Shown piece by piece: positions 47,119 to 56,041 of a stretch of 64,000 nucleotides of DNA. The position numbers and the translations under genes are program-made. Within the stretch, counting starts at the first letter, position 1, and each line of letters begins with the position of its first letter. The stretch comes from Aliiglaciecola sp. M165 (GTDB lineage Bacteria > Pseudomonadota > Gammaproteobacteria > Enterobacterales > Alteromonadaceae), in contig NZ_VKKH01000009.1 in NCBI RefSeq assembly GCF_007197995.1, positions 186,001-250,000 of the forward strand, written 5' to 3'. The notes beneath the pieces are model-generated. The model ran no database searches. It saw nothing but the letters and a program-made list of their open reading frames with translations, and had not been told where the DNA came from.

Positions 47119-49140
47119 GTGCCATTACGGCCCGCGCAAATTACCTTCAATACCGAAGGAACCCCTGTCGCATCGGATTTTGATGATGTCTATTTTTCCA
47201 ATCACAATGGCTTAGAAGAGACTCGTTACGTTTTTATCCAAAATAACAACTTACTTGATCGCTGGAAACCTCACACAAATAGTTGTTTTGTCATCGCTGA
47301 GACGGGATTTGGTACTGGCTTAAATTTTTTGGCCACCTGGCAAGCTTTTATGTCACAAGGCATAAAAAATACACATCAGGAAAAAGCCAATCATAGATTA
47401 CATTTTATAAGCGTTGAAAAGTTCCCATTGCAGAAGCACGACTTGATGGCAGCTTTGGCAAAATGGCCTGAATTAGGGATTCATTCAGAGCAACTTTTGG
47501 CCCAGTATCCTGACCTAGTAGAAGGCTGCCACCGACTCGAATTTGAACATGGCAAAGTCATACTGGATTTATGGTTTGGCGATGCTGCGGATGTTTTCCG
47601 TAACATTCACAATTTCCAAGATGGCCAAGTTGATGCCTGGTTCTTAGATGGCTTTGCGCCTAGCAAAAATCCTGACATGTGGAATGATAATTTATTTCAA
47701 CAAATGGCCAGACTAAGCAAGGTTGATGCAACGTTTGCGACCTTCACTGCAGCAGGCTTTGTTAAACGGGGTTTAGCAAACCAAGGTTTTAACGTGAATA
47801 AGGTCAAAGGATTTGGCAAAAAACGAGAAATGTTGACGGGTGTTTTCACCCAACATGATGTTCCTCGTCAAACTGCTCAATATTTTTATCGAAACCCGCT
47901 AATAACCGATAAAAAAGCACTCAATGTTGCGATTGTCGGCGCAGGATTGGCCGGTGCGAATATCGCTCTATCACTCATTCAAAGAGGTTGCAAAATCACC
48001 CTTATCTGCGAAGAGGATGAAGTTTCCCAAGGGGCATCAGGCAATCCACAGGGAGGTTTTTATCCTCAACTAAACGCGCAGCTAAATATCACAAGCCACA
48101 TTCAAGCTTTATCCTTTGGTTTTGCTAAAAGGCGATATCAACGATTGTTGGATGACGGATTTGATTTTGCGCATCAATGGTGTGGTGTGCTGATGTTAGC
48201 GTTTAAAGACGAAGTGTTAGCCCGCCAGCAAAAACTTCTAAAAAGTTGTTTGTGGCCTGATACCCTTATCAGCGCCCGCAGCCCAGAGCAAAGCAGCAAA
48301 TTAGCCGGGCTGCATTTACCCTATCACGGTTTATTTGTTGAAGCTGGCGGATGGCTGAGTCCTCCGCAACTTGTAAAACAATTAATTTGTTGTGCCCAAT
48401 CAATTGGGGAATGTGAAGTGTTCACCGGTCAACATATTGATGAAATAACACCCAATTCGCTTGACGATGGTCAAGGTTGGTCGCTGAAATTAGGTCAACA
48501 ATCTCGCAGCTTCGACAGTGTGGTGATTGCCACAGGTGCAAACACTCATAAAATTGCAGCGGCGCAACACTTGCCGTTTAATTTAGTGCGCGGTCAAGTA
48601 GAAGCCATCCCATCAACTCCGCCACTTTCCAACCTCAAAACGGTACTTTGTCATAAAGGTTACCTCACTCCTCAATATGAGGGGTTTCACGCGCTAGGGT
48701 CTACTTATATTAAGCGGGATACAAATATCGAATACAGAGCTGAAGAGCAAGACATTAACCTGGCGACGCACCAGGCATCGCTAGCTCAGACTGATTGGGC
48801 AAATTTACTTGAAGGAAAAGGATTGGGGCGCGCGGCGATAAGATGTGGACTGCCAGATCATTTGCCGGTTGTCGGTGCGCTTTTTGATCAAGCAGTACAA
48901 AAGGTGCAATTTACCGATTTGTATAAAGCTTTGCCTTTGCGAGCCTACCCTATTGCCGAAGATAAAAACGGCTTATATATCTTCACGGGGCTAGGCTCTC
49001 GAGGGTTAACTACCGCACCGCTGATGGCTGAAGTGTTAGCCAGCCAAATGACTCAACAACCGTTGCCATTGCCCAACCGCCTTTTGAGGGCATTAAACCC
49101 TAATCGTTTTTTAATTAAAGATCTAATCCGCCAGCAATAA
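47119..49140 (+). CDS. mnmC: tRNA 5-methylaminomethyl-2-thiouridine biosynthesis bifunctional protein
   Basis: Last steps of mnm5s2U34 synthesis: the carboxy-terminal FAD domain converts cmnm5 to nm5, then the amino-terminal SAM methyltransferase makes mnm5. 673 residues (E. coli 668). Methyltransferase residues: ETGFGTGLNFLATW near 60 and DAWFLDGFAPSKNPDMW near 173. FAD-binding VAIVGAGLAGANIALSLIQRG near 272 and the final GLGSRGLTTAPLMAE near 626. The start is GTG at 47119 with GAGGAG eight bases upstream. Confidence 0.96.
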   Translation: MPLRPAQITFNTEGTPVASDFDDVYFSNHNGLEETRYVFIQNNNLLDRWKPHTNSCFVIAETGFGTGLNFLATWQAFMSQGIKNTHQEKANHRLHFISVEKFPLQKHDLMAALAKWPELGIHSEQLLAQYPDLVEGCHRLEFEHGKVILDLWFGDAADVFRNIHNFQDGQVDAWFLDGFAPSKNPDMWNDNLFQQMARLSKVDATFATFTAAGFVKRGLANQGFNVNKVKGFGKKREMLTGVFTQHDVPRQTAQYFYRNPLITDKKALNVAIVGAGLAGANIALSLIQRGCKITLICEEDEVSQGASGNPQGGFYPQLNAQLNITSHIQALSFGFAKRRYQRLLDDGFDFAHQWCGVLMLAFKDEVLARQQKLLKSCLWPDTLISARSPEQSSKLAGLHLPYHGLFVEAGGWLSPPQLVKQLICCAQSIGECEVFTGQHIDEITPNSLDDGQGWSLKLGQQSRSFDSVVIATGANTHKIAAAQHLPFNLVRGQVEAIPSTPPLSNLKTVLCHKGYLTPQYEGFHALGSTYIKRDTNIEYRAEEQDINLATHQASLAQTDWANLLEGKGLGRAAIRCGLPDHLPVVGALFDQAVQKVQFTDLYKALPLRAYPIAEDKNGLYIFTGLGSRGLTTAPLMAEVLASQMTQQPLPLPNRLLRALNPNRFLIKDLIRQQ

Positions 49141-49191
49141 TCTTGTCCAGAAGGTTTTACAAGCGGTTAGCGTATCCAACCATTAAAATGA

Positions 49192-49926
49192 TTAGTCGCT
49201 CACAACAATAATGTTTGGTTGCAGTGAGTCGACCACAAAATGCGGGATCAAAAGTGTGGCACTCGACACCACAATTTTGGAACTCAAATCAACGATACGG
49301 GCATTCACGCGGACACCTTTTTCGTTGCGTATCAAGGTGCCTGACAACACAAAATCAAGCGCCATTGACGAGGCTAATCGCTGCGCATCACGTGAAAATA
49401 CCATGTCACCGGCAGCACCTACACTAATTGCGTTGGTGAGTTTAAAATCAACTACTGGCACGCCAAAACTCTGCACTTCGCTTATCAGCAGTTCGGCAAG
49501 TTGATTGCCTAGGGCTCCAGCGTCGTTTAACTGGGCATCAAGATTCACAAATGATGCCACACCAACGCGACTTTGGGTTGTCAGTTGGCGTCCATTTTTA
49601 ACCAACTCCATGCTAAGCTGCTCGGCGTAGTCAGTCAGCGACTTATGACTAAATTTTGGATAATAAAGTGTATTTGGACTCTGATAGTAAACAACCTGTT
49701 GACGCTGTGCTGATTTAGCTTGTTGAGTCAACATTTCACGACGTTCTGCACGATAACGAATACCGGTATCTTGCGGTGCAGGAGGCGGGGTCACGGATTC
49801 TTGCATTTGCTCTTCAGATTCAGAGGGTGCAGAAAATAGATCAGCAAAAGAAAAACCATTGCTGGCACAGCCCGTCAACGATATAGTCGCAGCAGATATT
49901 AAGAGAAGTCTGGTCAATGGCTTCAT
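49192..49926 (-). CDS. FlgO-domain lipoprotein (third of three)
   Basis: 244 residues. Lipobox ISLTGCAS near residue 20 predicts a lipoprotein. The FlgO domain occupies the last 150 residues: VGVASFVNLDAQ, LGNQLAELLISEVQSFGVPVVDFKL, VFSRDAQRL, VLSGTLIRNEKGVRVNARIVDLSS. In Vibrio, FlgO is an outer-membrane lipoprotein needed for flagellar stability and motility. Four bases after the second copy. Its linker has a Tyr/Gln-rich stretch not seen in the other two. Confidence 0.85.
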   Translation of the reverse strand: MKPLTRLLLISAATISLTGCASNGFSFADLFSAPSESEEQMQESVTPPPAPQDTGIRYRAERREMLTQQAKSAQRQQVVYYQSPNTLYYPKFSHKSLTDYAEQLSMELVKNGRQLTTQSRVGVASFVNLDAQLNDAGALGNQLAELLISEVQSFGVPVVDFKLTNAISVGAAGDMVFSRDAQRLASSMALDFVLSGTLIRNEKGVRVNARIVDLSSKIVVSSATLLIPHFVVDSLQPNIIVVSD

Positions 49927-49930
49927 TCGC

Positions 49931-50683
49931 CTACTCCCCTTGGGTCAACTTAACCCCATCAACCATGTTGTGCTCACTGGGAAGCAATGCATCGACTACA
50001 TAAAATGGCATCAACATCTGTGCAGTGGCAACGACCGCTTTAGATTCTAAACCTAATATTCGAGCATTTACCAAATAGCCGCTTTGATGCTTGGTTAACG
50101 TGCCAGTCAGTATATATTGAATTGGCGCTCGATCAGTCAATTCCAGGAAATCTCGGGTTAATAAAAAATCACCATGATCGGTCACACGGATGTAGTCCGT
50201 CGCTTTGTAGTCAATGACTGGAATTCTAAATTTATGCAGTTCATGTATGAAGGACTCCGACAACTGGTAACCAAGCAAGTTGGTGCGTTGTAAATCACTG
50301 TCAATCAATGCAAAGTTGGTCACACCTACGGGTGTTTTGTCGGTCAAATATTCCATATTAGAAATTAAGTCTTGCGTCATACTTTGTACGTAATCACCAA
50401 CGTGCTTACTCAATAGTTTGCCGTTTTGCCCACTATTGCCGCCATATACGGAATTTGCCGGCGCACTGCCATACAAACTGGCTTGAGCACTTGTTCCAGA
50501 CTGAGAATAATCAATGTCCGCCGTATTAGGATCAGACATTACATTGACTACTTGCAATCTTGACGTCGCTTCAGGCGACGCATTTTGTGAAGGTTGTTCA
50601 CTGCCCCATCCAGAAAACATTGAAGAGCTTGAGCACCCTAGAAGCATTGATGCCGCCGCGATGGATAAAATTAGTTTAATCAC
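49931..50683 (-). CDS. FlgO-domain lipoprotein (second of three)
   Basis: 250 residues. Lipobox MLLGCSSS near residue 16. FlgO domain over the last 150 residues: VGVTNFALIDSDLQRTNLLGYQLSESFIHELHKFRIPVIDYKA, LLTRDFLELTDR, ILTGTLTKHQSGYLVNARILGLESK. Paralogous to both neighbours, moderately diverged. 13 bases after the first copy. Confidence 0.85.
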   Translation of the reverse strand: MIKLILSIAAASMLLGCSSSSMFSGWGSEQPSQNASPEATSRLQVVNVMSDPNTADIDYSQSGTSAQASLYGSAPANSVYGGNSGQNGKLLSKHVGDYVQSMTQDLISNMEYLTDKTPVGVTNFALIDSDLQRTNLLGYQLSESFIHELHKFRIPVIDYKATDYIRVTDHGDFLLTRDFLELTDRAPIQYILTGTLTKHQSGYLVNARILGLESKAVVATAQMLMPFYVVDALLPSEHNMVDGVKLTQGE

Positions 50684-50696
50684 AATAATGCCTCAT

Positions 50697-51314
50697 TTAC
50701 GAATCTGTTCGGTATAACATGCCACCGCGAGTGGTGACGCTTTCACGCTCCCAAAACAATTCAGCTGGGAAAAATTTAGTCGCAGAAGCCACTACATCTT
50801 TGCTTTCAACATGAATGATGCGTGCATTGACAATCGCACCTTCCTGCTGTTCTGTGATGGTTCCAGCGATATAAAAATCGACATTCTGTAGCGGCGCCAG
50901 CCGATTAACATCCCGACTCATCACATATTCTGAATTGTTCGTTATTAATATATCGTTTGTAACTTTATAGTCTTGAGTAATAAATCCTCTGCGACTAGCC
51001 TCAGTAACTAACCCTTCTGATAGCTGATGACCCAACAACATCATGGAATGTTGGTGATCAGAAGCGTGTTTCAAACTGCCAACAGGCACAAAACTCACCA
51101 CAGCAAAGCGAAAGTCTCTATCAGGTCTGATTCTGGAAAAAAGTTCATCCGCCAATTGCGAAGTATGGTATTCAACATTACCCAATGCTGGGACTTGACT
51201 GAAATCTTCAACGGTTTGCTGGGCCACAGTATATTGCTCCGGCTCAGTAGATGAGCAAGCAGCCATTGCCATCAAGATCGATAGCATAAATGCTTTCAAA
51301 TAAAAGTGTGCCAT
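50697..51314 (-). CDS. FlgO-domain lipoprotein (first of three)
   Basis: 205 residues. Lipobox AMAACSST near residue 20. FlgO domain: VVSFVPVGS, MLLGHQLSEGLVTEASRRGFITQDYKV, VMSRDVNRLAPLQ, IAGTITEQQEGAIVNARIIHVESKDVV. Likely first gene of a three-gene operon; AAAAGGA lies upstream of its ATG. No other flagellar gene is adjacent apart from motY some 25 kb away. Confidence 0.85.
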   Translation of the reverse strand: MAHFYLKAFMLSILMAMAACSSTEPEQYTVAQQTVEDFSQVPALGNVEYHTSQLADELFSRIRPDRDFRFAVVSFVPVGSLKHASDHQHSMMLLGHQLSEGLVTEASRRGFITQDYKVTNDILITNNSEYVMSRDVNRLAPLQNVDFYIAGTITEQQEGAIVNARIIHVESKDVVASATKFFPAELFWERESVTTRGGMLYRTDS

Positions 51315-51700
51315 TGGCTGTCCTTTTATGTTTTGGATCGACTATATGCGATGCAAAAACTTAACATTGATAATTTGGTTTCACGTAAACGCCAATCAGA
51401 TTCAACTCTGCACGAGTCCTTTTCATCGACTACGTAAGGTTTAAAAGTCTTTAACTATTGGAGATTCAGCAATAATCGCGCCAACAAACCACGAATATTA
51501 AATAGGAGTGAAAAGCAGCTAAAAAGCCTTAACTACAGGTACTCTAGCCTTAACATTATGTGCCTAGCACTTTAGCAAGCAATTAAAAAACCGAAAATGT
51601 ATACGACATGCGGCAAACTTTTTCCTGCAGCGGCAAGTAGCTTATCTGAGTTGGATAAAGTTGGATGTAGAGAGATTGAGTAATTTCTTTCAGAAACACT
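51315..51700. other. Intergenic region, no gene recognised
   Basis: About 385 bases between two minus-strand genes. It should carry the promoter of the FlgO-like operon. I looked for a sigma-28 type promoter (TAAA ... GCCGATAA) and found no good match. Confidence 0.4.
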
Positions 51701-51895
51701 CTAAAGGCGCTTTACATCGTCAATCAGTGGCCAGACATCTTCAAGAGGTAGACCTTCAACCAACTGAAAATCGTCTGTTCGAAGATGAATTCGGTGATTT
51801 TCGATAATCATGAACACACCAAACTCGTCTTTGCCGTGAGGATTAAAAATTACTTGCGCATGGTTTTTGATTAGCTTGTTCAAGTCCATTTTCAT
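51701..51895 (-). CDS. Small conserved-looking hypothetical protein
   Basis: 64 residues, soluble, acidic. It has a well-formed alternating pattern (AQVIFNPHGKDEFGVFMIIENHRIHLRTDDFQ) suggesting a beta-rich fold. No family recognised and the Shine-Dalgarno is poor; start could also be the ATG two codons later. It might be a real gene because of its codon pattern, but evidence is thin. Confidence 0.45.
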   Translation of the reverse strand: MKMDLNKLIKNHAQVIFNPHGKDEFGVFMIIENHRIHLRTDDFQLVEGLPLEDVWPLIDDVKRL

Positions 51896-52028
51896 AGAGA
51901 TTCAGTCCATGTAAAAGTACAAATTCTAAACAATAATAGTTGCTTTAACGCACTGTACCAACTTTTAGATCAACCTAAAAGGTCCTCTTGCGTATCAAGA
52001 GCGGTACTCTGAATTCAAGCCATTGCAA

Positions 52029-52304
52029 CTAGTTTTTAATATCTGACCATAACGTAAAGACTTTATGTTGATCCCTTTGTTCAAGTTCTTTGTTGGCAAA
52101 TGCATCATTTAAGTTGCTAAGTAAAACGTCATTGAGGATATTCAAACAGATATTATCTGACTGCAATACCTGACTCACAGCTAGAGAAAAATGCCCATGT
52201 AAATAACTGGCGATAAATAATTCGTCATCACTTCCACTAACCACTACCTCGTCAAGTTTAGCTTCAGCTTGGTCAACAAAGTGATTAAATGCGATCATAT
52301 CCAA
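52029..52304 (-). CDS. yfcL: YfcL family protein
   Basis: 91 residues. ASDDELF-like segment GSDDELFIASYLHGHFSLAVSQ near residue 24 and ELEQRDQHKVFTLW near 74 match E. coli YfcL, a small protein of unknown function encoded near mnmC and epmC. Begins two bases after the ATP-NAD kinase-like gene ends, so it closes the operon epmC - kinase - yfcL. Confidence 0.85.
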   Translation of the reverse strand: MDMIAFNHFVDQAEAKLDEVVVSGSDDELFIASYLHGHFSLAVSQVLQSDNICLNILNDVLLSNLNDAFANKELEQRDQHKVFTLWSDIKN

Positions 52305-52306
52305 AA

Positions 52307-53449
52307 CTAATTTTCCTCGTCTGGGTTGGCAATAGGATACAAAACCTGATCGCGATAACCGGTGACAATCGGGATCAAGCCACTTAACTGTGCATCTAAT
52401 AGTGGGTCGCCGCTGTCGCTTATGAGCGGGCGTCCTTGTAACGATTCCAACTTGGTTTTGGTCGCTACGACTATAATGTTCTGACGCCCAATCTGGCGAA
52501 TAACCTCGGCACTAAGTTGCTGATTTCCGCGTCCCAAAATATGCCCCTGCCCTCCAATCAATGTGATCACTAACTTACTTGAGGAGTGTTGCACACATTG
52601 CAGCAACTCTTGTGCGGTTGCGTCAGATTTGACTAGCTGTTGATCGCGGACAATATCTACGCCGAGCAACGTATTGGACAAACCCAGTTCTTCCATGATG
52701 GCGTTGACTGTGGAGCCAGATCCCATCACAAACGTCGTTTCTGGTTCGTCTTGCATCATATCGGTAATATGCGCTGCAATGTCGGCTAGCACTAATTCTT
52801 GGGATTCCTTTCCTCCCATTTTTACCGCTTGAATATAGCGAAGCTCTGTGGGAACACGCATCTCACCATAATACTGAGCTTGAACTTTTCCTTGTCGGAA
52901 TTTTTGTTCGTCGATATCTTTAACCTCGGCTTCATTCAAGCTAACGATGTCTCCCTCGACCAACATTTTGACAACTCTACCCGCTGATTTGGGGGTGATC
53001 GCATAAACGCCTGAATGAATCTTGCACCCCGCGGGGATCCCTAAAACCGCGAGTTTGTTTGCTACGACATCAAACAAATTTCTGGCGGTTCCGTCGCCTC
53101 CGGCAAAAAGTAATAAATCAACATCTTGTTTAATCATTGCGCGGGCGGCATTTTGTGTGTCTATGGCTTCTGTCTGTGCATTGTCAGGGCCATATACTAC
53201 TTCTGTATTAAAGCCAAGAGTGCGACAAATATCTTCTCCCATCTCACCTTCTGCGGTGTATATCACCAATTGGTCAAGGAGGTCGGTCAGCTCTAGTAAG
53301 GCTAATTTGGTCTTTTCATTGGCTTTTTTCACTGCGCCCATGGCCAGCGCTTTTTCTCTGATAAGGGCACCATCACTACCTTTAAGTGCCAAGGCGCCCC
53401 CTATCCCTGCGAAGGGGTTAACGATTAAGCCAAGTTTAAAGGTTCTCAA
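52307..53449 (-). CDS. ATP-NAD kinase-like protein
   Basis: 380 residues. LGLIVNPFAGIGGALALKGSDG at the start, LLLFAGGDGTARNLFDVV near residue 113 (the GGDG motif of NAD and diacylglycerol kinases), GVYAITPKSAG near 147 and VMGSGSTVNAIMEELG near 245. Corresponds to the ATP-NAD/AcoX kinase family (COG3199), longer than NadK. Phosphorylation of NAD or a related molecule is inferred. Overlaps epmC by four bases. Confidence 0.88.
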   Translation of the reverse strand: MRTFKLGLIVNPFAGIGGALALKGSDGALIREKALAMGAVKKANEKTKLALLELTDLLDQLVIYTAEGEMGEDICRTLGFNTEVVYGPDNAQTEAIDTQNAARAMIKQDVDLLLFAGGDGTARNLFDVVANKLAVLGIPAGCKIHSGVYAITPKSAGRVVKMLVEGDIVSLNEAEVKDIDEQKFRQGKVQAQYYGEMRVPTELRYIQAVKMGGKESQELVLADIAAHITDMMQDEPETTFVMGSGSTVNAIMEELGLSNTLLGVDIVRDQQLVKSDATAQELLQCVQHSSSKLVITLIGGQGHILGRGNQQLSAEVIRQIGRQNIIVVATKTKLESLQGRPLISDSGDPLLDAQLSGLIPIVTGYRDQVLYPIANPDEEN

Positions 53450-53985
53450 AACGCCCCCTCAAGACTGTATCGCCCTGTGGATTTTTCAGCGCTCTGACTT
53501 GAATAAAAAGCATCCAATACATCTAAAAATCGTGCTGCTCTGGGAGGAAAGCCTTGTTGTCTTAATATTGTCAACTGCTCTTCAACCTGTTTTGCAAAGC
53601 CTTCTCTGTCTGCTTCGACGCCATTTAAGTTGTCAGTGCTAACCTGAAATGGGAACCTCGCTGCTAGACTAAAGGCACACTCAATGGCCTGAGGTTTTAC
53701 CTCTACTTTTTCAAAATCAGCTTGTTGGATTGCATTTCTGCCATCTGGACAATACCAATACCCGTAATCTTCAAGTTGCCTGCGCGCCCGTCCCGCAATG
53801 CACCAATGCGCAATTTCATGCAAAGCACTTGCGAAATAACCATGGGCAAAAACAATTTGATGATAGTCGCGGGCATCTGAAGCTGGCAGATAGACGGGCT
53901 CGTCCTCACCTTTCACCAGTCGCGTATTGTCGCTTTGCGAAAACGTTTGGTTGAAAAGTTGGATGAGATCTTGATAGTGATGCAC
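53446..53985 (-). CDS. epmC: Elongation factor P hydroxylase EpmC
   Basis: 179 residues (E. coli YfcM 182). Hydroxylates the beta-lysylated lysine of EF-P. H-E-x-x-H in ALHEIAHWCIAGRARR near residue 57 is the iron site, followed by EDYGYWYCPDGR near 74 and the conserved VKPQAIECAFSLAARFPFQVS. The partners epmA, epmB and efp are outside the window. Confidence 0.93.
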   Translation of the reverse strand: MHHYQDLIQLFNQTFSQSDNTRLVKGEDEPVYLPASDARDYHQIVFAHGYFASALHEIAHWCIAGRARRQLEDYGYWYCPDGRNAIQQADFEKVEVKPQAIECAFSLAARFPFQVSTDNLNGVEADREGFAKQVEEQLTILRQQGFPPRAARFLDVLDAFYSSQSAEKSTGRYSLEGAF

Positions 53986-54111
53986 GTTAAACCGATACTA
54001 CATTTTGAAGAATGTAATATTGTAACTAGTCAAGCAAGTCAGACTCAACAGTAAAAACAAAAAACCAGGGGATGAACCTAATATTTCTCTCGATTGGTAT
54101 AAGGATATGTG

Positions 54112-54834
54112 ATGTTTTCAAAGCTCGCGTTGTTATCAGTGGTAATTAGCCTACCTCTGATGTCTCAAACAATTGTTCATACGTCTTTGCCTCCGACAAT
54201 AGATGGCATCGACAATGAGCCTCAATGGCAAACTGCAAAGTGGCATAATTTTAATACCGTGATCATTGGTGATAAATTAGCTGAAGAGGATTTCAGTGCC
54301 CAATACCGCTTGTTATGGGACCAGAATGCGATCTATATTCAAGTCAGCATTGTAGACGATGTTTTGTATGACAATCATGCCAACCCACTAGAGGGCTACT
54401 GGAGCGATGATTGCCTTGAAATTTTTATTGATGAAGATGCGTCCGGAGGCAACCACCAATACAACCACAACGCGTTTGCCTACCATGTGGCCTTAGATAA
54501 TCAGGTTGTCGACATTAATACCTCTAAACAACCCGCACTTTATAATGATCATGTAACGAGCCGTTGGCAACGAGATACCACATCGCCCCATAATATAACC
54601 TGGGAAGCCGCTGTCAAAGTCTTTGATGACAGTTTTACTGACGGAAAACCTGCGTTGCCGGTTAAATTGCACGCAAATAAAAAGGTAGGTTTCATGTTGG
54701 CATATTGTGACAACGATGGCAGTCCAATTCGTGAGCACTTCATTGGTTCAAAAGATATCATCCCTGTGGATAGTGATAAAAACCTAGGCTGGATTGACGC
54801 TTCGGTGTTCGACACTTTTACGCTAATCAAATAA
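54112..54834 (+). CDS. Exported CBM9-like carbohydrate-binding protein
   Basis: 240 residues from ATG at 54112 with AAGGA six bases upstream (a GTG directly before also fits). Signal peptide about 1-18. The whole mature part resembles carbohydrate-binding module family 9: PPTIDGIDNEPQWQTAKW at the start, LLWDQNAIYIQVSIVDD near 67, GYWSDDCLEIFIDED near 93, and a conserved carboxy-terminal GWIDASVFDTFTL. There is no catalytic domain, so it may be a surface glycan-binding protein. Confidence 0.82.
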   Translation: MFSKLALLSVVISLPLMSQTIVHTSLPPTIDGIDNEPQWQTAKWHNFNTVIIGDKLAEEDFSAQYRLLWDQNAIYIQVSIVDDVLYDNHANPLEGYWSDDCLEIFIDEDASGGNHQYNHNAFAYHVALDNQVVDINTSKQPALYNDHVTSRWQRDTTSPHNITWEAAVKVFDDSFTDGKPALPVKLHANKKVGFMLAYCDNDGSPIREHFIGSKDIIPVDSDKNLGWIDASVFDTFTLIK

Positions 54835-54844
54835 TTGAAGACAT

Positions 54845-55555
54845 ATGTCAGAAACACTTAATAAAATTGTCCAGCATTTAGAACTGGCTAAATCACTCCA
54901 CCAGCGGGTTGAGCAACATAATATGACGCGCTCTTTGCGAGCATTGCAGGAATGGCAAACCAAACGCTTATTGACCACTCATCAAGACCTATGGCAAAGC
55001 AAGCGCTTCAAACCAGCAATGAGCTTTTTCATTGATGAGCTATACGGTCCTAAAGATTTCAGTAAACGAGACAGCGACATTGCTAGAGTCGTGCCTAAGA
55101 TGGCTAAACTACTACCGCAACAGGCGTTAGATTCCTTAGAGTCCGCGCTAAGACTTAACAGTTTGTCTTTTGAGCTAGACGTGAAAATGAGTGAGCAATT
55201 GGAACAAACACCGGTCGACCGACACACCTATGCCCAAGCGTATCAGCGTTGCGATAATTTCAATCAAAGGGAAGAACAAATTAGTTTGTTAGAAAGCCTT
55301 GGGGAGGACTTAGCTGACGTGGTCAAAATACCTGGGATAAGCGCCTTGCTGATGTTATCTAGAAAACCGGCGAAAATGGCAGGAGTCGAAAGCTTACAGG
55401 TCTTTTTAGAAAGCGGGTTTAAAGCATTCAAAAAGCTCGGTAATGTAGAAGATTTTATTGTACCCATCGTGTCAAGGGAACGACAAATGATGCATGCATT
55501 ATTCGACGCTGAAGATTTATTGACCATGAACCCACTACCGGAAGTAGTGATATGA
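54845..55555 (+). CDS. FFLEELY-motif type protein, function unknown
   Basis: 236 residues, helical, soluble. FFIDELYGPKDFSKRDSDIARVVPKMAKLLP near residue 58 corresponds to the FFLEELY motif of an uncharacterised gammaproteobacterial family, and the end has KLGNVEDFIVPIVSRERQMMHALF. It overlaps the thioesterase gene by four bases (ATGA). Confidence 0.78.
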   Translation: MSETLNKIVQHLELAKSLHQRVEQHNMTRSLRALQEWQTKRLLTTHQDLWQSKRFKPAMSFFIDELYGPKDFSKRDSDIARVVPKMAKLLPQQALDSLESALRLNSLSFELDVKMSEQLEQTPVDRHTYAQAYQRCDNFNQREEQISLLESLGEDLADVVKIPGISALLMLSRKPAKMAGVESLQVFLESGFKAFKKLGNVEDFIVPIVSRERQMMHALFDAEDLLTMNPLPEVVI

Positions 55556-56013
55556 GTGAACTGTATGCAAATTTACCTTGGCGTCTCGCTGCACCACATG
55601 TGCTGCCTTGGAGAATCGAAGCTGAACATATTGATCACTATAACCATGTCAATAATGTCGCCTATGTCGCTCAACTTGAGCGAGTTGCCTGGTCTCATTC
55701 TAATCATCTTGGCCTGACAATCGAAAAGTATCAGGAACTCGACCGAGGAATGGCCATCAGCCGGCATGAAATAGATTATCTGGCTGCAGCACTGTTGGGT
55801 GAAACCCTGTATTGTGCCACCTGGATTATCCACTGTGATTCAAGATTGAAACTATCCAGGCAATTTCAATTCATACGCGGCTCTGACAAGGTAACCTTGC
55901 TCACGGCTAGAACCGATTTTGTCTGTATTGCACTTTCATCAGGCAAACCGAAACGCATGCCTAAAGCGTTTTCTGATATCTATGGGCCAGCGAGTTTAGA
56001 ACAGCAATCATGA
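55552..56013 (+). CDS. Hot-dog fold acyl-CoA thioesterase
   Basis: 153 residues, 4HBT type. WRIEAEHIDHYNHVNNVAYVAQLERVAW near residue 21 carries the Asp/His-Asn-His signature of the 4-hydroxybenzoyl-CoA thioesterase-like group (DHYNHVNN), and ISRHEIDYLAAALLGETL follows. It presumably hydrolyses acyl-CoA; chain length unknown. Coupled to the preceding gene by a four-base overlap. Confidence 0.85.
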   Translation: MSELYANLPWRLAAPHVLPWRIEAEHIDHYNHVNNVAYVAQLERVAWSHSNHLGLTIEKYQELDRGMAISRHEIDYLAAALLGETLYCATWIIHCDSRLKLSRQFQFIRGSDKVTLLTARTDFVCIALSSGKPKRMPKAFSDIYGPASLEQQS

Positions 56014-56041
56014 GCATTTATTGGATAAAAGGAGATGGTCA

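Noticed and set aside
51340-51400. Possible sigma-28 promoter upstream of the FlgO-like operon
   Set aside because: TTAAGTTT and GTCGAT occur in the minus strand but with wrong spacing for the consensus.
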